From assembly GCA_001587575.1 (NCBI GenBank), contig LNJC01000018.1, forward strand, positions 1-32,417: a DNA stretch of 32,417 nucleotides, in the 5' to 3' direction. Below, one piece after another: positions 24,856 through 32,367 of this stretch. The notes below the pieces were generated by a model that worked only from the letters and a program-made list of their open reading frames with translations, searched no databases and was not told the DNA's origin. Made by a program: the position numbers and the translations under genes. Within the stretch, counting starts at the first letter, position 1. Every line of letters begins with the position of its first letter. Origin of the DNA: Candidatus Methanofastidiosum methylothiophilum (GTDB lineage Archaea > Methanobacteriota_B > Thermococci > Methanofastidiosales > Methanofastidiosaceae).

Positions 24856-25434
24856 AATAGGAATTAAATCTTTTATTCCATCAACTTTTTTATCTCCTAT
24901 TTTTATTCCTATAAAGTGGCATCCAGCACTTTTAGCTGCAGCCATATCTGATTTTGTATCGCCTACAAACAACATTTTTTCAACTGGCACTTTTAGAATT
25001 TCTGAAGCTTTTAGAAGCATATCTGGGTGCGGCTTTGGCTTTTCAACGTCATCAAGGCACATAACAACTTCAAAGTACTTGTAGAGATTAAAATAATTAA
25101 AAGTTTTATCAAGATTTATCCTTGGAGTATTTGTTGCAACACCAAGCTTATATCCCTTGAGGGCATCTAAAGTTTCATGTACCCTATCATGGAGTTTCAT
25201 CAAATGAACATTGTTTCTCTGATTTCTCAATGCAGCTTCAACAGCATCCATTCCAAGGTTATATCTTCTCAAATCTTCTTCTACAGAAGGGCCCCAGAAT
25301 ATCTTTTTGTATGTTTGTCTGTCAACGGGATCTTTACCAAACTCCACTAAGGTTTGATTGAAAGAGATAAACCAGCTGTCAAAGGAATCAAGTAAAACAC
25401 CATCTACATCGAAAACTATAGCTTCTATTTCCAT
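24844..25434 (-). CDS. HAD-family phosphatase, phosphoglycolate phosphatase-like
   Basis: A 196-residue HAD hydrolase of the Gph/PGMB-like subfamily. [10 protein letters not shown] holds Asp9 and Asp11, the helical cap follows, motif II is ATNTPR, motif III is EKPKPHPDM, and motif IV is [16 protein letters not shown]. The site is complete. Substrate is unclear; phosphoglycolate and related sugar phosphates are common. An ACTTAAATAA element about 26 nt upstream (25457-25466, minus) indicates a leaderless transcript from ATG 25434. It ends inside rpl40e on the opposite strand. Confidence 0.82.
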   Translation of the reverse strand: MEIEAIVFDVDGVLLDSFDSWFISFNQTLVEFGKDPVDRQTYKKIFWGPSVEEDLRRYNLGMDAVEAALRNQRNNVHLMKLHDRVHETLDALKGYKLGVATNTPRINLDKTFNYFNLYKYFEVVMCLDDVEKPKPHPDMLLKASEILKVPVEKMLFVGDTKSDMAAAKSAGCHFIGIKIGDKKVDGIKDLIPILYS

Positions 25435-25550
25435 AAGATTAAGGCTTAGAATGTTTATTTAAGTTTTCTTATAGTAAAATATATAAAATTGGGATACATA
25501 ATTATCATTTGTATTAAAATAATTTAATAAAAACAGAAGGAGGTAACAAA

Positions 25551-25793
25551 ATGAAGTATGTCGTATCAAGGATTAGTAAGAATAGTTTGAGTCCTGAAGA
25601 CCCTCCCTGTGAAAATGCCCAATTTGACAATAATAATAAATTATGGATTAAAGAGTTTATGGACTTGAAAGATCTAATGAGATTTTTCAGCAAATACGGA
25701 GATTTAGTAATAAAAGAAAATGAAAAGACCCAGATGGCCGAGATAGTAATATATGACGACTGGCAAGATATAATGACAAAATTGAAAAGGTAA
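25551..25793 (+). CDS. Small conserved-looking protein, unknown function
   Basis: An 80-residue soluble protein with no recognised family. It starts KYVVSRISKNSL, has an acidic/aromatic middle with an FMDLKDLMRFF helix, and ends with a strand-like AEIVIYDDWQDIM. The strongest support is an almost perfect Shine-Dalgarno, GAAGGAGGTAA (25536-25545), five nt before ATG 25551. It abuts the convergent parvulin gene with no spacer. The fold could be an alpha/beta sandwich, but that is a guess. Confidence 0.65.
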   Translation: MKYVVSRISKNSLSPEDPPCENAQFDNNNKLWIKEFMDLKDLMRFFSKYGDLVIKENEKTQMAEIVIYDDWQDIMTKLKR

Positions 25794-26075
25794 TCATTTC
25801 TTTTCAAGTATTTTTATTAAGTGCCAACCAAATTGAGTTTTAACTGGACCAACAACAGAGCCAACATTTCCTTCAAAAGCCGCCTTCTCAAATTCCTTTA
25901 CCATTTTCTGTCTTGAGAAAAATCCTAGGTCGCCACCTTTTTTACCGGAGGGACATTCTGAATATTTTTTTGCCAGATCGGAAAACTTGTCTCCACTGTT
26001 TATTTTTTCAAGTATTTCTTTAGCTAAAACTTCTGATTTGACCAATATATGTGCAGCATGAACTTCTTTTACCAT
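25794..26075 (-). CDS. Parvulin-type peptidyl-prolyl isomerase
   Basis: A 93-residue single-domain parvulin (rotamase) that accelerates cis-trans isomerisation at proline. Family features are AAHILVKSE, FSDLAKKYSECPSG, KGGDLGFFSR, MVKEFEKAAF and TQFGWHLIKI. It has no signal peptide or extra domain, so it is cytoplasmic, like other stand-alone archaeal parvulins. A TTTATATATT element about 23 nt upstream on the minus strand marks its promoter. Single-domain PpiC proteins in archaea are often thought to be bacterial acquisitions; nothing else here marks it as foreign. Confidence 0.92.
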   Translation of the reverse strand: MVKEVHAAHILVKSEVLAKEILEKINSGDKFSDLAKKYSECPSGKKGGDLGFFSRQKMVKEFEKAAFEGNVGSVVGPVKTQFGWHLIKILEKK

Positions 26076-26139
26076 GAAATTGAGTTTAATATAATATATA
26101 AAAGAGTTACTGAATTTAATAATTTAAAAATTTTTATAT

Positions 26140-27009
26140 TTATCTTTCTGCGAGGTATACTCCAAGTATAACTAGTGCCCCACCAATAACTGTGAATGTA
26201 GTGATTACTTCCCCAAGTAAAAACCATGCCATTATTGCAGTTACAACAGGAACAAAGTATAGAAACATTGCAACGTTTGAGGCCTTTTCACATTTCATAG
26301 ATCTATTCCAACATATATATGCAAACACCGAGCATAAAAGAGATAAATACAAAATTGAACCTATCCCTAATTCTGTAACATTTTCAATAAAAGAAAATCT
26401 AGATTCAAATAAGGCCATTGGAAACAAAAATATTGTCCCAAATAGAAATGAAAAAGAGGTCATGGATAGAGGGGTCCTTTGTTCCATTGTTTTTTTCCCT
26501 GCAACAGAATATGCGGCCCAGAATACGCCTGTTAATACTATTAAGATGTCTCCAATATTAATTTTTTGGAATCCTGATAAAGATCCATTAATTACAATTA
26601 CTACTGCCCCAATAAAGGAAACAAAAATACCAAAAGCAGTCTTTTTGCTAAGTGATTCTCCTAGAAAAAGAAGCGCAAATATTGCAATGAATGGAACATT
26701 GAAATTTATAAGAATTGAAGAGTTAATAGCCGATGTAAATTTTAATGCATAAACCTGAATCGCCTGAACTAAAGTCACCCCCATAAGACCAAGAACTGAA
26801 AAAGTAAGAATTTCGTTTTTATTTATTTTCAGGCTGCTCTTTCCCTCAAGGTAGTACGTAATTCCAACAATCACGGGGCAGGCCACTAAAAATCTAAAAA
26901 AAGCAAGAGAGTAGGGAGGAATTTCTGTCAATCCCCACTTTATTGCAATCCATGATCCAGACCAAATAAGGACTAAAGCTAGTAATTCTAAGAATGTCTT
27001 AAGTTTCAT
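26140..27009 (-). CDS. EamA/DMT-family transporter
   Basis: A 289-residue integral membrane protein with about ten hydrophobic helices in two repeated EamA halves. The first ends near residue 137, and the second starts near 150. Typical features are LVLIWSGSWIAIKWGL in helix one, SSILINFNVPFIAIFALLFLGE in the first half, and FVPVVTAIMAWFLLGE in the second. These exporters carry metabolites or amino acids; the substrate is not predictable. It is 15 nt downstream of the HtpX gene and likely co-transcribed. Confidence 0.88.
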   Translation of the reverse strand: MKLKTFLELLALVLIWSGSWIAIKWGLTEIPPYSLAFFRFLVACPVIVGITYYLEGKSSLKINKNEILTFSVLGLMGVTLVQAIQVYALKFTSAINSSILINFNVPFIAIFALLFLGESLSKKTAFGIFVSFIGAVVIVINGSLSGFQKINIGDILIVLTGVFWAAYSVAGKKTMEQRTPLSMTSFSFLFGTIFLFPMALFESRFSFIENVTELGIGSILYLSLLCSVFAYICWNRSMKCEKASNVAMFLYFVPVVTAIMAWFLLGEVITTFTVIGGALVILGVYLAER

Positions 27010-27024
27010 TTATCGGCCTTTCCT

Positions 27025-28002
27025 TTATTTTGCAAGCTCGGATAGATGCTTTATTCTTTTAAGCATATTGGGGTGTGTGCTCATTAGTTCCATGATACTA
27101 GCTGATGTTCCAACTCTAACTCCTCCCTGTCTCAAAGCTGCAAGTTCGTTCCTATCAATAGTACCACTCATGTCTATGTCAACTTCAGTTAGTTCATTAA
27201 AGTCTCCCATTGCTTTAGTTGGGTCATTCATGAAGAATGCTTTTATTCCTTCAACTCTCTGGACTTCTCTTTTTGGAGTCTTTGCAGTACCATATACTAG
27301 CTTGTAAAGTGCAGATGCTAGGTAATGTGGTTCATTTCCAATTTCTGTGCTTCCTTTATCGGCATAGTATTCTCTTATTCTTGATCCGTACATCACTAAT
27401 AAATTTGTTATAAAGTATACAACTAATGCTACTATCCCAACCATAGCTGTTCCTATAGAATTCCTATTGTTGCTTGAAGTCATTCTACCTCCATAAAAAG
27501 AAGACATATACATGAAATACGCTATCATTGGAACAGCACTTAGTAAGGTAATAATGGCCATATCGCTATGCTTAACATGAGAAATTTCATGCCCTATTAC
27601 AGCTTTAAGTTCATCCTCAGAAAGTAAGTTCATGATTCCATCTGTTACGCATACTCTTGCATCACCTTTTGATCTTCCAAATGCAAATGCATTTGGCATT
27701 GGTGTTGGGCATATGCCTACTCTAGGTGTTTTCTTCAGTCCTGCTTTTCTAGCTTGCTCTTCGACAATTCTGTAGAGCTTTGGATTTTCCCCTTCGTTAA
27801 TATATCTGACTTTCATGGAGGACTCTACCATTTTTGGCCCTATCATATACTGTACAAACATCATACCCAGTGCCATTATTACTGTGTAATTTACAAAACT
27901 CTGTCCAGAATAACCTATTGCAGCACCTACAAAAAGTAAAAATCCATATATTATAACAAACATTACTCCAATTAACATATACATTCGTGCTTGAAGCCAC
28001 AT
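27025..28002 (-). CDS. htpX: HtpX-like membrane zinc metalloprotease with EF-hand-like loop
   Basis: An M48 family protease for quality control of membrane proteins. The 325-residue protein has two N-terminal helices (about 9-30 and 38-56), the active site His138-Glu139 and His142 (IGHEISHVKHSD), the third metal ligand at Glu211 (REYYAD), and further helices between (150-170, 185-205). Near the C-terminus, residues 275-287 (DIDMSGTIDRNEL) exactly fit the canonical EF-hand calcium-loop pattern and are flanked by helix-like segments. The AAGGTGAG site precedes ATG 28002. It is the first gene of an operon with the EamA transporter. Confidence 0.92.
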   Translation of the reverse strand: MWLQARMYMLIGVMFVIIYGFLLFVGAAIGYSGQSFVNYTVIMALGMMFVQYMIGPKMVESSMKVRYINEGENPKLYRIVEEQARKAGLKKTPRVGICPTPMPNAFAFGRSKGDARVCVTDGIMNLLSEDELKAVIGHEISHVKHSDMAIITLLSAVPMIAYFMYMSSFYGGRMTSSNNRNSIGTAMVGIVALVVYFITNLLVMYGSRIREYYADKGSTEIGNEPHYLASALYKLVYGTAKTPKREVQRVEGIKAFFMNDPTKAMGDFNELTEVDIDMSGTIDRNELAALRQGGVRVGTSASIMELMSTHPNMLKRIKHLSELAK

Positions 28003-28079
28003 ATTCTCACCTTGAATATAGTTAATTTATTATTATTTAAATATTATTCGTATATATCTTAATAATACTTAAGAAAAAG

Positions 28080-28151
28080 TGCGACTGGCGGGATTCGAAC
28101 CCGCGCTTGAAGCTTGGGAAGCTCCAGTCCTAACCACTAGACTACAGTCGC
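28080..28151 (-). tRNA. tRNA-Gly, anticodon CCC
   Basis: On the minus strand a 72-nt cloverleaf folds: acceptor GCGACTG/CAGTCGC, D arm GTCTAGTGGTTAGGAC, anticodon arm GGAGC-TTCCCAA-GCTTC (anticodon CCC, decoding GGG), a 4-nt variable loop, T arm GCGGG-TTCGAAT-CCCGC, and discriminator A. No intron, and CCA is not encoded. A TATA element (28178-28185) overlaps the stop of the DUF531 gene upstream. Confidence 0.95.
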
Positions 28152-28177
28152 TTCAAGTACAAATGTGTAAATGCAAA

Positions 28178-28185
28178 TTTATAAA
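28178..28185 (-). promoter_or_regulatory. TATA box of the tRNA-Gly gene
   Basis: TTTATAAA on the minus strand is centred 30 nt before the tRNA 5' end (28151) and overlaps the DUF531 stop codon, so the tRNA has its own promoter. Confidence 0.5.
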
Positions 28186-28712
28186 TTTATCTTTTCGAAA
28201 AGTCGCCCAATAATAAACCCAATTGCAGTGCATGTTTCAAGAGAAATACCTTCGCCAGTTATATCAAGGTGATAAGTTGTCATCTTTCTAATTTCCATAG
28301 GAAGACCTCTTCTGCCAAGTCCAATGAAAAAAACAGAATCATCGCCTTCCTTTATGTTCTTTACAATCACATTCAAATCACACTTCTTCTCAGGTTTTGA
28401 AGTAGTCGAGATAAAAACACCTTTGAGTTTTTTAGGGCCATCAACAGCAATAAGTTTTCCATGTTTTATGAGTTCCTCGATATATTTTCCGCCTTCTGCT
28501 ATAGTTGTATTTTCTTTTACCTCCTTCAAAAGAAATTCTTTGTAATCCTTTTTGAAAGGAAAATCAAAAAGACAAAGTTCAAACCCCGTGTAGTAGCATA
28601 GGGGAGCTGCTCTTGCAATGTTTCTTGAGTGTATATCATGCCATTTCAGTTTATCATAAGTGTTTACAAGACAGATTGTAACTTTGCCCCTATGGTTTCT
28701 TTGTTGATTCAC
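28179..28712 (-). CDS. DUF531 family archaeal protein
   Basis: A 177-residue conserved archaeal protein that matches the DUF531 pattern: VTICLVNTYDKLKWHDIHSR, NIARAAPLCYYTGFELCLFD, then VFFIGLGRRGLPMEIRKMTTYHLDITG and a C-terminal helical GFIIGRLFE. The last half resembles a SPOUT-like methyltransferase in general character, but I do not claim that. The start is GTG 28712 behind CAGGAG; a TTG seven codons earlier is less likely. It overlaps the DUF99 gene by 23 nt and is expected to be translated by coupling. Confidence 0.8.
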   Translation of the reverse strand: MNQQRNHRGKVTICLVNTYDKLKWHDIHSRNIARAAPLCYYTGFELCLFDFPFKKDYKEFLLKEVKENTTIAEGGKYIEELIKHGKLIAVDGPKKLKGVFISTTSKPEKKCDLNVIVKNIKEGDDSVFFIGLGRRGLPMEIRKMTTYHLDITGEGISLETCTAIGFIIGRLFEKINL

Positions 28713-29271
28713 CTCTAACAACTCCTGTTGCAATTATATGAGCTACTCTTAAAGGCTCAGGAATATTGGAATGCATCGAGGATATCCGGATTAATTCTCT
28801 TGCATCCTTTTCTTCAATTCCCTTGAACTGAAAGAATATCTCTGAATGTTCTTGAACAGTTCCCTCATATATTTTTCCTGCATTTTTTATAATTTCTATT
28901 CTTTTTTCTTTGTAGTCTAAATTTGTAAGTGCTTTTTCCATTGACTTGATATCTGGCATTTTTCTCATAACAACTACAACTGGCAGGCCTGTATCAAGAT
29001 TTAATTTTTCTATATCTATAAGATTAAAACCAGCCAATGTGACACCTTTTAACATTATTGCCCTTAGATCTTTGTAACGAGCTTTATTTACCATATTAGT
29101 AATTTTCTCCGTTGCGTCAAGCCCATCCCTTTCAACATGAGTGCTTACAACACCATCAATCCAATAGCCGCCTCTAAGTAACGCGCCGACTACAAGAACC
29201 TCTCTATCGGCTCTTGTAAAATTTGAATCATCTATCCCAAGGATTCTTATCTCCCTCTTTATTCGCATCAT
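28690..29271 (-). CDS. DUF99 family protein, endonuclease V-like fold
   Basis: A 193-residue archaeal protein of the DUF99 family, predicted to share the RNase H/endonuclease V-like fold. Visible features are RILGIDDSNF (acidic residues near the N-terminus), LVVGALLRGGYWIDGVV, IMLKGVTLAGFNLIDIEKL, TGLPVVVVMRKMPD, and the C-terminal PEPLRVAHIIATGVVRGES. Activity is unproven. ATG 29271 is followed by a second ATG one codon later. Upstream sequence carries a TATA-like element near 29300. It is followed by DUF531 and preceded, 35 nt away, by an RNase III-like gene. Confidence 0.85.
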   Translation of the reverse strand: MMRIKREIRILGIDDSNFTRADREVLVVGALLRGGYWIDGVVSTHVERDGLDATEKITNMVNKARYKDLRAIMLKGVTLAGFNLIDIEKLNLDTGLPVVVVMRKMPDIKSMEKALTNLDYKEKRIEIIKNAGKIYEGTVQEHSEIFFQFKGIEEKDARELIRISSMHSNIPEPLRVAHIIATGVVRGESTKKP

Positions 29272-29306
29272 CTAAGAATGGATTTAAGTCTTAATATGTT
29301 TAAGCC

Positions 29307-29669
29307 TTAGAAATAATGATCAATAAAATAAGAGAATGCATCTGCAATAGCCTTTCTCTCTTCTTCCGGATCGTTTAAATCTTTCCCACTAAGTTTTTCA
29401 GAGAGTATGGCCACAGCATCATCAATATTGAATACCTTTTCAATGTAACCTTTTCCAATCATTGCCTCAACGAAATCTCCTCTCATTTTCTTATCGCTTC
29501 TTCTTGGAGATTTAATTTTTGACTTTGCAAGTGCATCAGATAGTGCAATATTAGAAACTTTTTTTCCAGTGTATCTGCCCTGCACTCTCGATTTTGCCAC
29601 AGAATACAAAAAGTTGACTACAGCATCACCAAACGCCGAAAGATTCGAATCTTCTGAGATTTCTTCCAT
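29307..29669 (-). CDS. RNase III-family-like archaeal protein
   Basis: A 120-residue helical protein resembling the archaeal RNase III-like family. FGDAVVNFLYSVAKSRV is the first helix motif. VSNIALSDALAKS and KMRGDFVEAMIGKGYI, with acidic residues in the GDFVEA segment, correspond to RNase III-type metal sites. There is no double-stranded-RNA-binding domain. Catalysis is not demonstrated. A TATA box (29689-29700, minus) 26 nt before ATG 29669 and no ribosome site point to a leaderless transcript. It may run through DUF99, DUF531 and the tRNA. Confidence 0.7.
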   Translation of the reverse strand: MEEISEDSNLSAFGDAVVNFLYSVAKSRVQGRYTGKKVSNIALSDALAKSKIKSPRRSDKKMRGDFVEAMIGKGYIEKVFNIDDAVAILSEKLSGKDLNDPEEERKAIADAFSYFIDHYF

Positions 29670-29688
29670 GAAAAATTTGGATTTATCT

Positions 29689-29700
29689 AATTTATAAATC
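29689..29700 (-). promoter_or_regulatory. TATA box of the RNase III-like gene
   Basis: GATTTATAAATT on the minus strand, centred 26 nt before ATG 29669, indicates leaderless transcription. Confidence 0.6.
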
Positions 29701-29765
29701 TTAACAGGGCAATAATAAAACTTATAATAACTAAATTCTAAAATATTGTAGGAAAGTGATTTTTC

Positions 29766-31445
29766 ATGTTTGATGATTCTACAATTAGTGATTTGAAAGA
29801 AAAAATTGACTGCTGGAAAAATGAGAAATATAAAAAAACGATATCTAAATTTCCTGAGAGAAAAAAAGAATTCTATACCTCTTCAAATATATCTGTTGAT
29901 GTTCAATATTCCCCTATTGATGTTGCAGATATAGATTACTGTAACGATATTGGCAATGCAGGAGAATATCCGTTTACGCGAGGAGTTCAGCCAAACATGT
30001 TCAGAGGAAAACTCTGGACAATGAGGCAATATGCCGGTTTTGGTTCCGCAGAAGAAACAAACAAGAGATATAAATTTCTTTTATCAGAGGGCCAGACCGG
30101 ATTATCTGTAGCATTTGATCTGCCTACCCAGATAGGCTATGACTCCGATAACCAAATGAGCTTTGGGGAAGTTGGAAAGGTCGGAGTTGCAATTGATTCA
30201 CTTGAGGACATGGAAACTCTTTTTGATGGGATCCCCCTTGATAAAGTTTCTACCTCAATGACCATTAACTCAACTGCAGCAATCTTACTTGCTATGTACA
30301 TAGCGGTAGGAGAAAAACAAGGAGTTTCACCTGAAAAACTAAGAGGAACTATTCAAAATGACATCCTAAAAGAATATGTAGCAAGAGGAACCTATATCTT
30401 CCCTCCAAAGGAATCAATGAGAATAATAACTGACATCTTCGAATATTGCACAAAAAATCTCCCAGAATGGAATACTATTAGTATTAGCGGATATCATATT
30501 AGAGAAGCTGGTGCAACAGCAGTCCAAGAAGTTGCCTTTACACTAGCTGATGGAATCGCCTATGTAGAGGCTGCAATTAAGGCAGGTTTGGCAGTCGATG
30601 AATTTGGAAAAAGATTATCTTTCTTTTTTAATTCACATAATAATTTCATTGAAGAGATTGCAAAATTTAGGGCCGCTAGAAGGATATGGGCAAGATTGAT
30701 GAAAGAAAGATTTGACTCAAAAGATCCAAAAGCCATGATGCTAAGATTCCATACTCAAACGGGAGGGAGTACACTTACAGCACAGCAACCTGAAAATAAT
30801 ATTATTAGGGTTACCTTACAGGCTTTAGCAGCTGTGCTTGGAGGGACCCAATCGCTTCATACAAATTCTATGGACGAAGCACTGGCATTACCTTCAGAAA
30901 AAGCTGTAACAATAGCCCTTAGGACCCAACAGGTAATTGCCTACGAAAGTGGTGTTGCAGATACTGTTGATCCATTTGCCGGCTCTTATTATGTTGAATA
31001 CTTAACAAATAAGATTGAAGAGGAAGTAAATAAGTATTTTGATAAGATAGATTCTCTTGGCGGAATGGTTAAAGCAATAGAAGGAGGGTATGTCCAGAAG
31101 GAGATACAAGATAGTGCTTACAAATATCAGAAAGATATTGAAAAAAAGGACGCAATAGTAGTTGGCCTAAACAAATTCACAATGGAAGAAAAACTTCCCG
31201 AAGAACTTTTGAAGGTTAACCCTGAAGTTGAAAAACTTCAAATTGAAAAACTGAAAAAACTAAAGGCAAAAAGAGATAACGCCAAGGTCAAAGATATTTT
31301 AGAAAAGATAGAAGGTGCTGCAAAGTCTGATACAAATCTCATGCCCTTGATACTAGAAGCCGTAAAATCTTACGCAACTCTTGGAGAGATAAGTGATAGC
31401 TTAAGAAAGGTATTTGGTGAATACAAGTCTTCCGTTATATTATAA
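29766..31445 (+). CDS. Methylmalonyl-CoA mutase, large (catalytic) subunit
   Basis: A 559-residue catalytic domain of a B12-dependent acyl-CoA mutase. The family signature [20 protein letters not shown], the [12 protein letters not shown] segment, [26 protein letters not shown], and [19 protein letters not shown] are all present. The cobalamin domain (DxHxxG) is absent, as in archaeal and many bacterial two-gene systems with a separate small subunit. That small subunit, the epimerase and the MeaB chaperone are not in this window. Methylmalonyl-CoA is likeliest; isobutyryl- or related CoA mutases share this domain. GGAAAGTGAT precedes ATG 29766, and a TATA-like TTATAATAAC lies near 29722. Confidence 0.9.
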   Translation: MFDDSTISDLKEKIDCWKNEKYKKTISKFPERKKEFYTSSNISVDVQYSPIDVADIDYCNDIGNAGEYPFTRGVQPNMFRGKLWTMRQYAGFGSAEETNKRYKFLLSEGQTGLSVAFDLPTQIGYDSDNQMSFGEVGKVGVAIDSLEDMETLFDGIPLDKVSTSMTINSTAAILLAMYIAVGEKQGVSPEKLRGTIQNDILKEYVARGTYIFPPKESMRIITDIFEYCTKNLPEWNTISISGYHIREAGATAVQEVAFTLADGIAYVEAAIKAGLAVDEFGKRLSFFFNSHNNFIEEIAKFRAARRIWARLMKERFDSKDPKAMMLRFHTQTGGSTLTAQQPENNIIRVTLQALAAVLGGTQSLHTNSMDEALALPSEKAVTIALRTQQVIAYESGVADTVDPFAGSYYVEYLTNKIEEEVNKYFDKIDSLGGMVKAIEGGYVQKEIQDSAYKYQKDIEKKDAIVVGLNKFTMEEKLPEELLKVNPEVEKLQIEKLKKLKAKRDNAKVKDILEKIEGAAKSDTNLMPLILEAVKSYATLGEISDSLRKVFGEYKSSVIL

Positions 31446-32333
31446 TATCTTTTTTTTATACCCCATATAAGAAAACATAAAAGATTCCCAGGGATAATTC
31501 TTTTTTACCTTTTTATCATGATAACGGTTTAATACATATGCCGTTATTATTGGAACTACAGGTATTATGGATACTCCAGATCCTATAAAAAGCCCAGTAT
31601 TTTTCTTGATTTGATTTCCTTGAAGAATGTTCCTCATAGATCTTTTCATTATGTAGTACCCAGTGTTCCAACTCCATAACATTGTTTGCTTCATTGAGGT
31701 AACATGTCCTTGGGGAATAGTTTTTTTCTTTTTTACAGCTTTGTAGAAATCTTCGATAGTGTTACCCTCAAACAGTGTGTACGCATTTCCAACCATCCTC
31801 TCTGTATGGGCATCGCTTCCTGCAATAGATGCTTTTTTTATCTTCTTGTTTTCGTCTGAAGCCTTTCTATTTAGGATACCATCTCTATGAAAAGCATTGA
31901 AAACTTCAATCCCATCAATATTTAGTTTATGTATTAAATCCTTAAAGCAAGGGCATATGACGCTATAAGGATGGGGCACAATGGCAAGCCCTCCTTGTTC
32001 TCTGACCTTTTCTATTGATTCTTCGGCAGATAGTCCCGGGGGGACAGTTTCATTTAAGAATAGGCCTAGCAGTTCTCCATCAGAAGTAGATATTTCCTCC
32101 CCAACTATAATTCTGGAAGGTGCAAGTTTCTCAGTTTCAATTCCCCCTCTAATAGTATCATGATCAGTAATTGCTAAAAAATCTATACCCCTCTTATCCG
32201 CATACTTTAGGATCTTCTCTGGTCTAGATATGCAGTCAGGGATGACCGGTATTTTCTTAGAATTACCAGAATATTTTGTATGGATATGGGTATCAACTTT
32301 ACGCATATCTGACAAAGAATCAGCATAATTCAT
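31440..32333 (-). CDS. PHP-domain phosphoesterase with C-terminal membrane segment
   Basis: A 297-residue protein. Residues about 10-215 are a PHP metal-dependent phosphoesterase: [40 protein letters not shown] and AGSDAH supply the metal ligands. From about 230, a basic and aromatic stretch leads to a hydrophobic segment (about 247-268, [20 protein letters not shown]) and a basic tail, suggesting an anchor to the membrane. The substrate is unknown; it is not in the his operon and is more divergent from HisK-type enzymes than the copy at 6688. ATG 32333 is supported by a TATA box 25-28 nt upstream; an inner ATG at 32306 is an alternative. It ends within the mutase gene on the other strand. 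Confidence 0.82.
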   Translation of the reverse strand: MNYADSLSDMRKVDTHIHTKYSGNSKKIPVIPDCISRPEKILKYADKRGIDFLAITDHDTIRGGIETEKLAPSRIIVGEEISTSDGELLGLFLNETVPPGLSAEESIEKVREQGGLAIVPHPYSVICPCFKDLIHKLNIDGIEVFNAFHRDGILNRKASDENKKIKKASIAGSDAHTERMVGNAYTLFEGNTIEDFYKAVKKKKTIPQGHVTSMKQTMLWSWNTGYYIMKRSMRNILQGNQIKKNTGLFIGSGVSIIPVVPIITAYVLNRYHDKKVKKNYPWESFMFSYMGYKKKIL

Positions 32334-32353
32334 TAGAAAAAAGGTGAAAAAAT

Positions 32354-32363
32354 CACTTATAAA
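32354..32363 (-). promoter_or_regulatory. TATA box of the membrane PHP gene
   Basis: TTTATAAGTG on the minus strand (from GGTTTATAAGTG) lies 25-28 nt before ATG 32333, consistent with a leaderless message. Confidence 0.55.
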
Positions 32364-32367
32364 CCTA

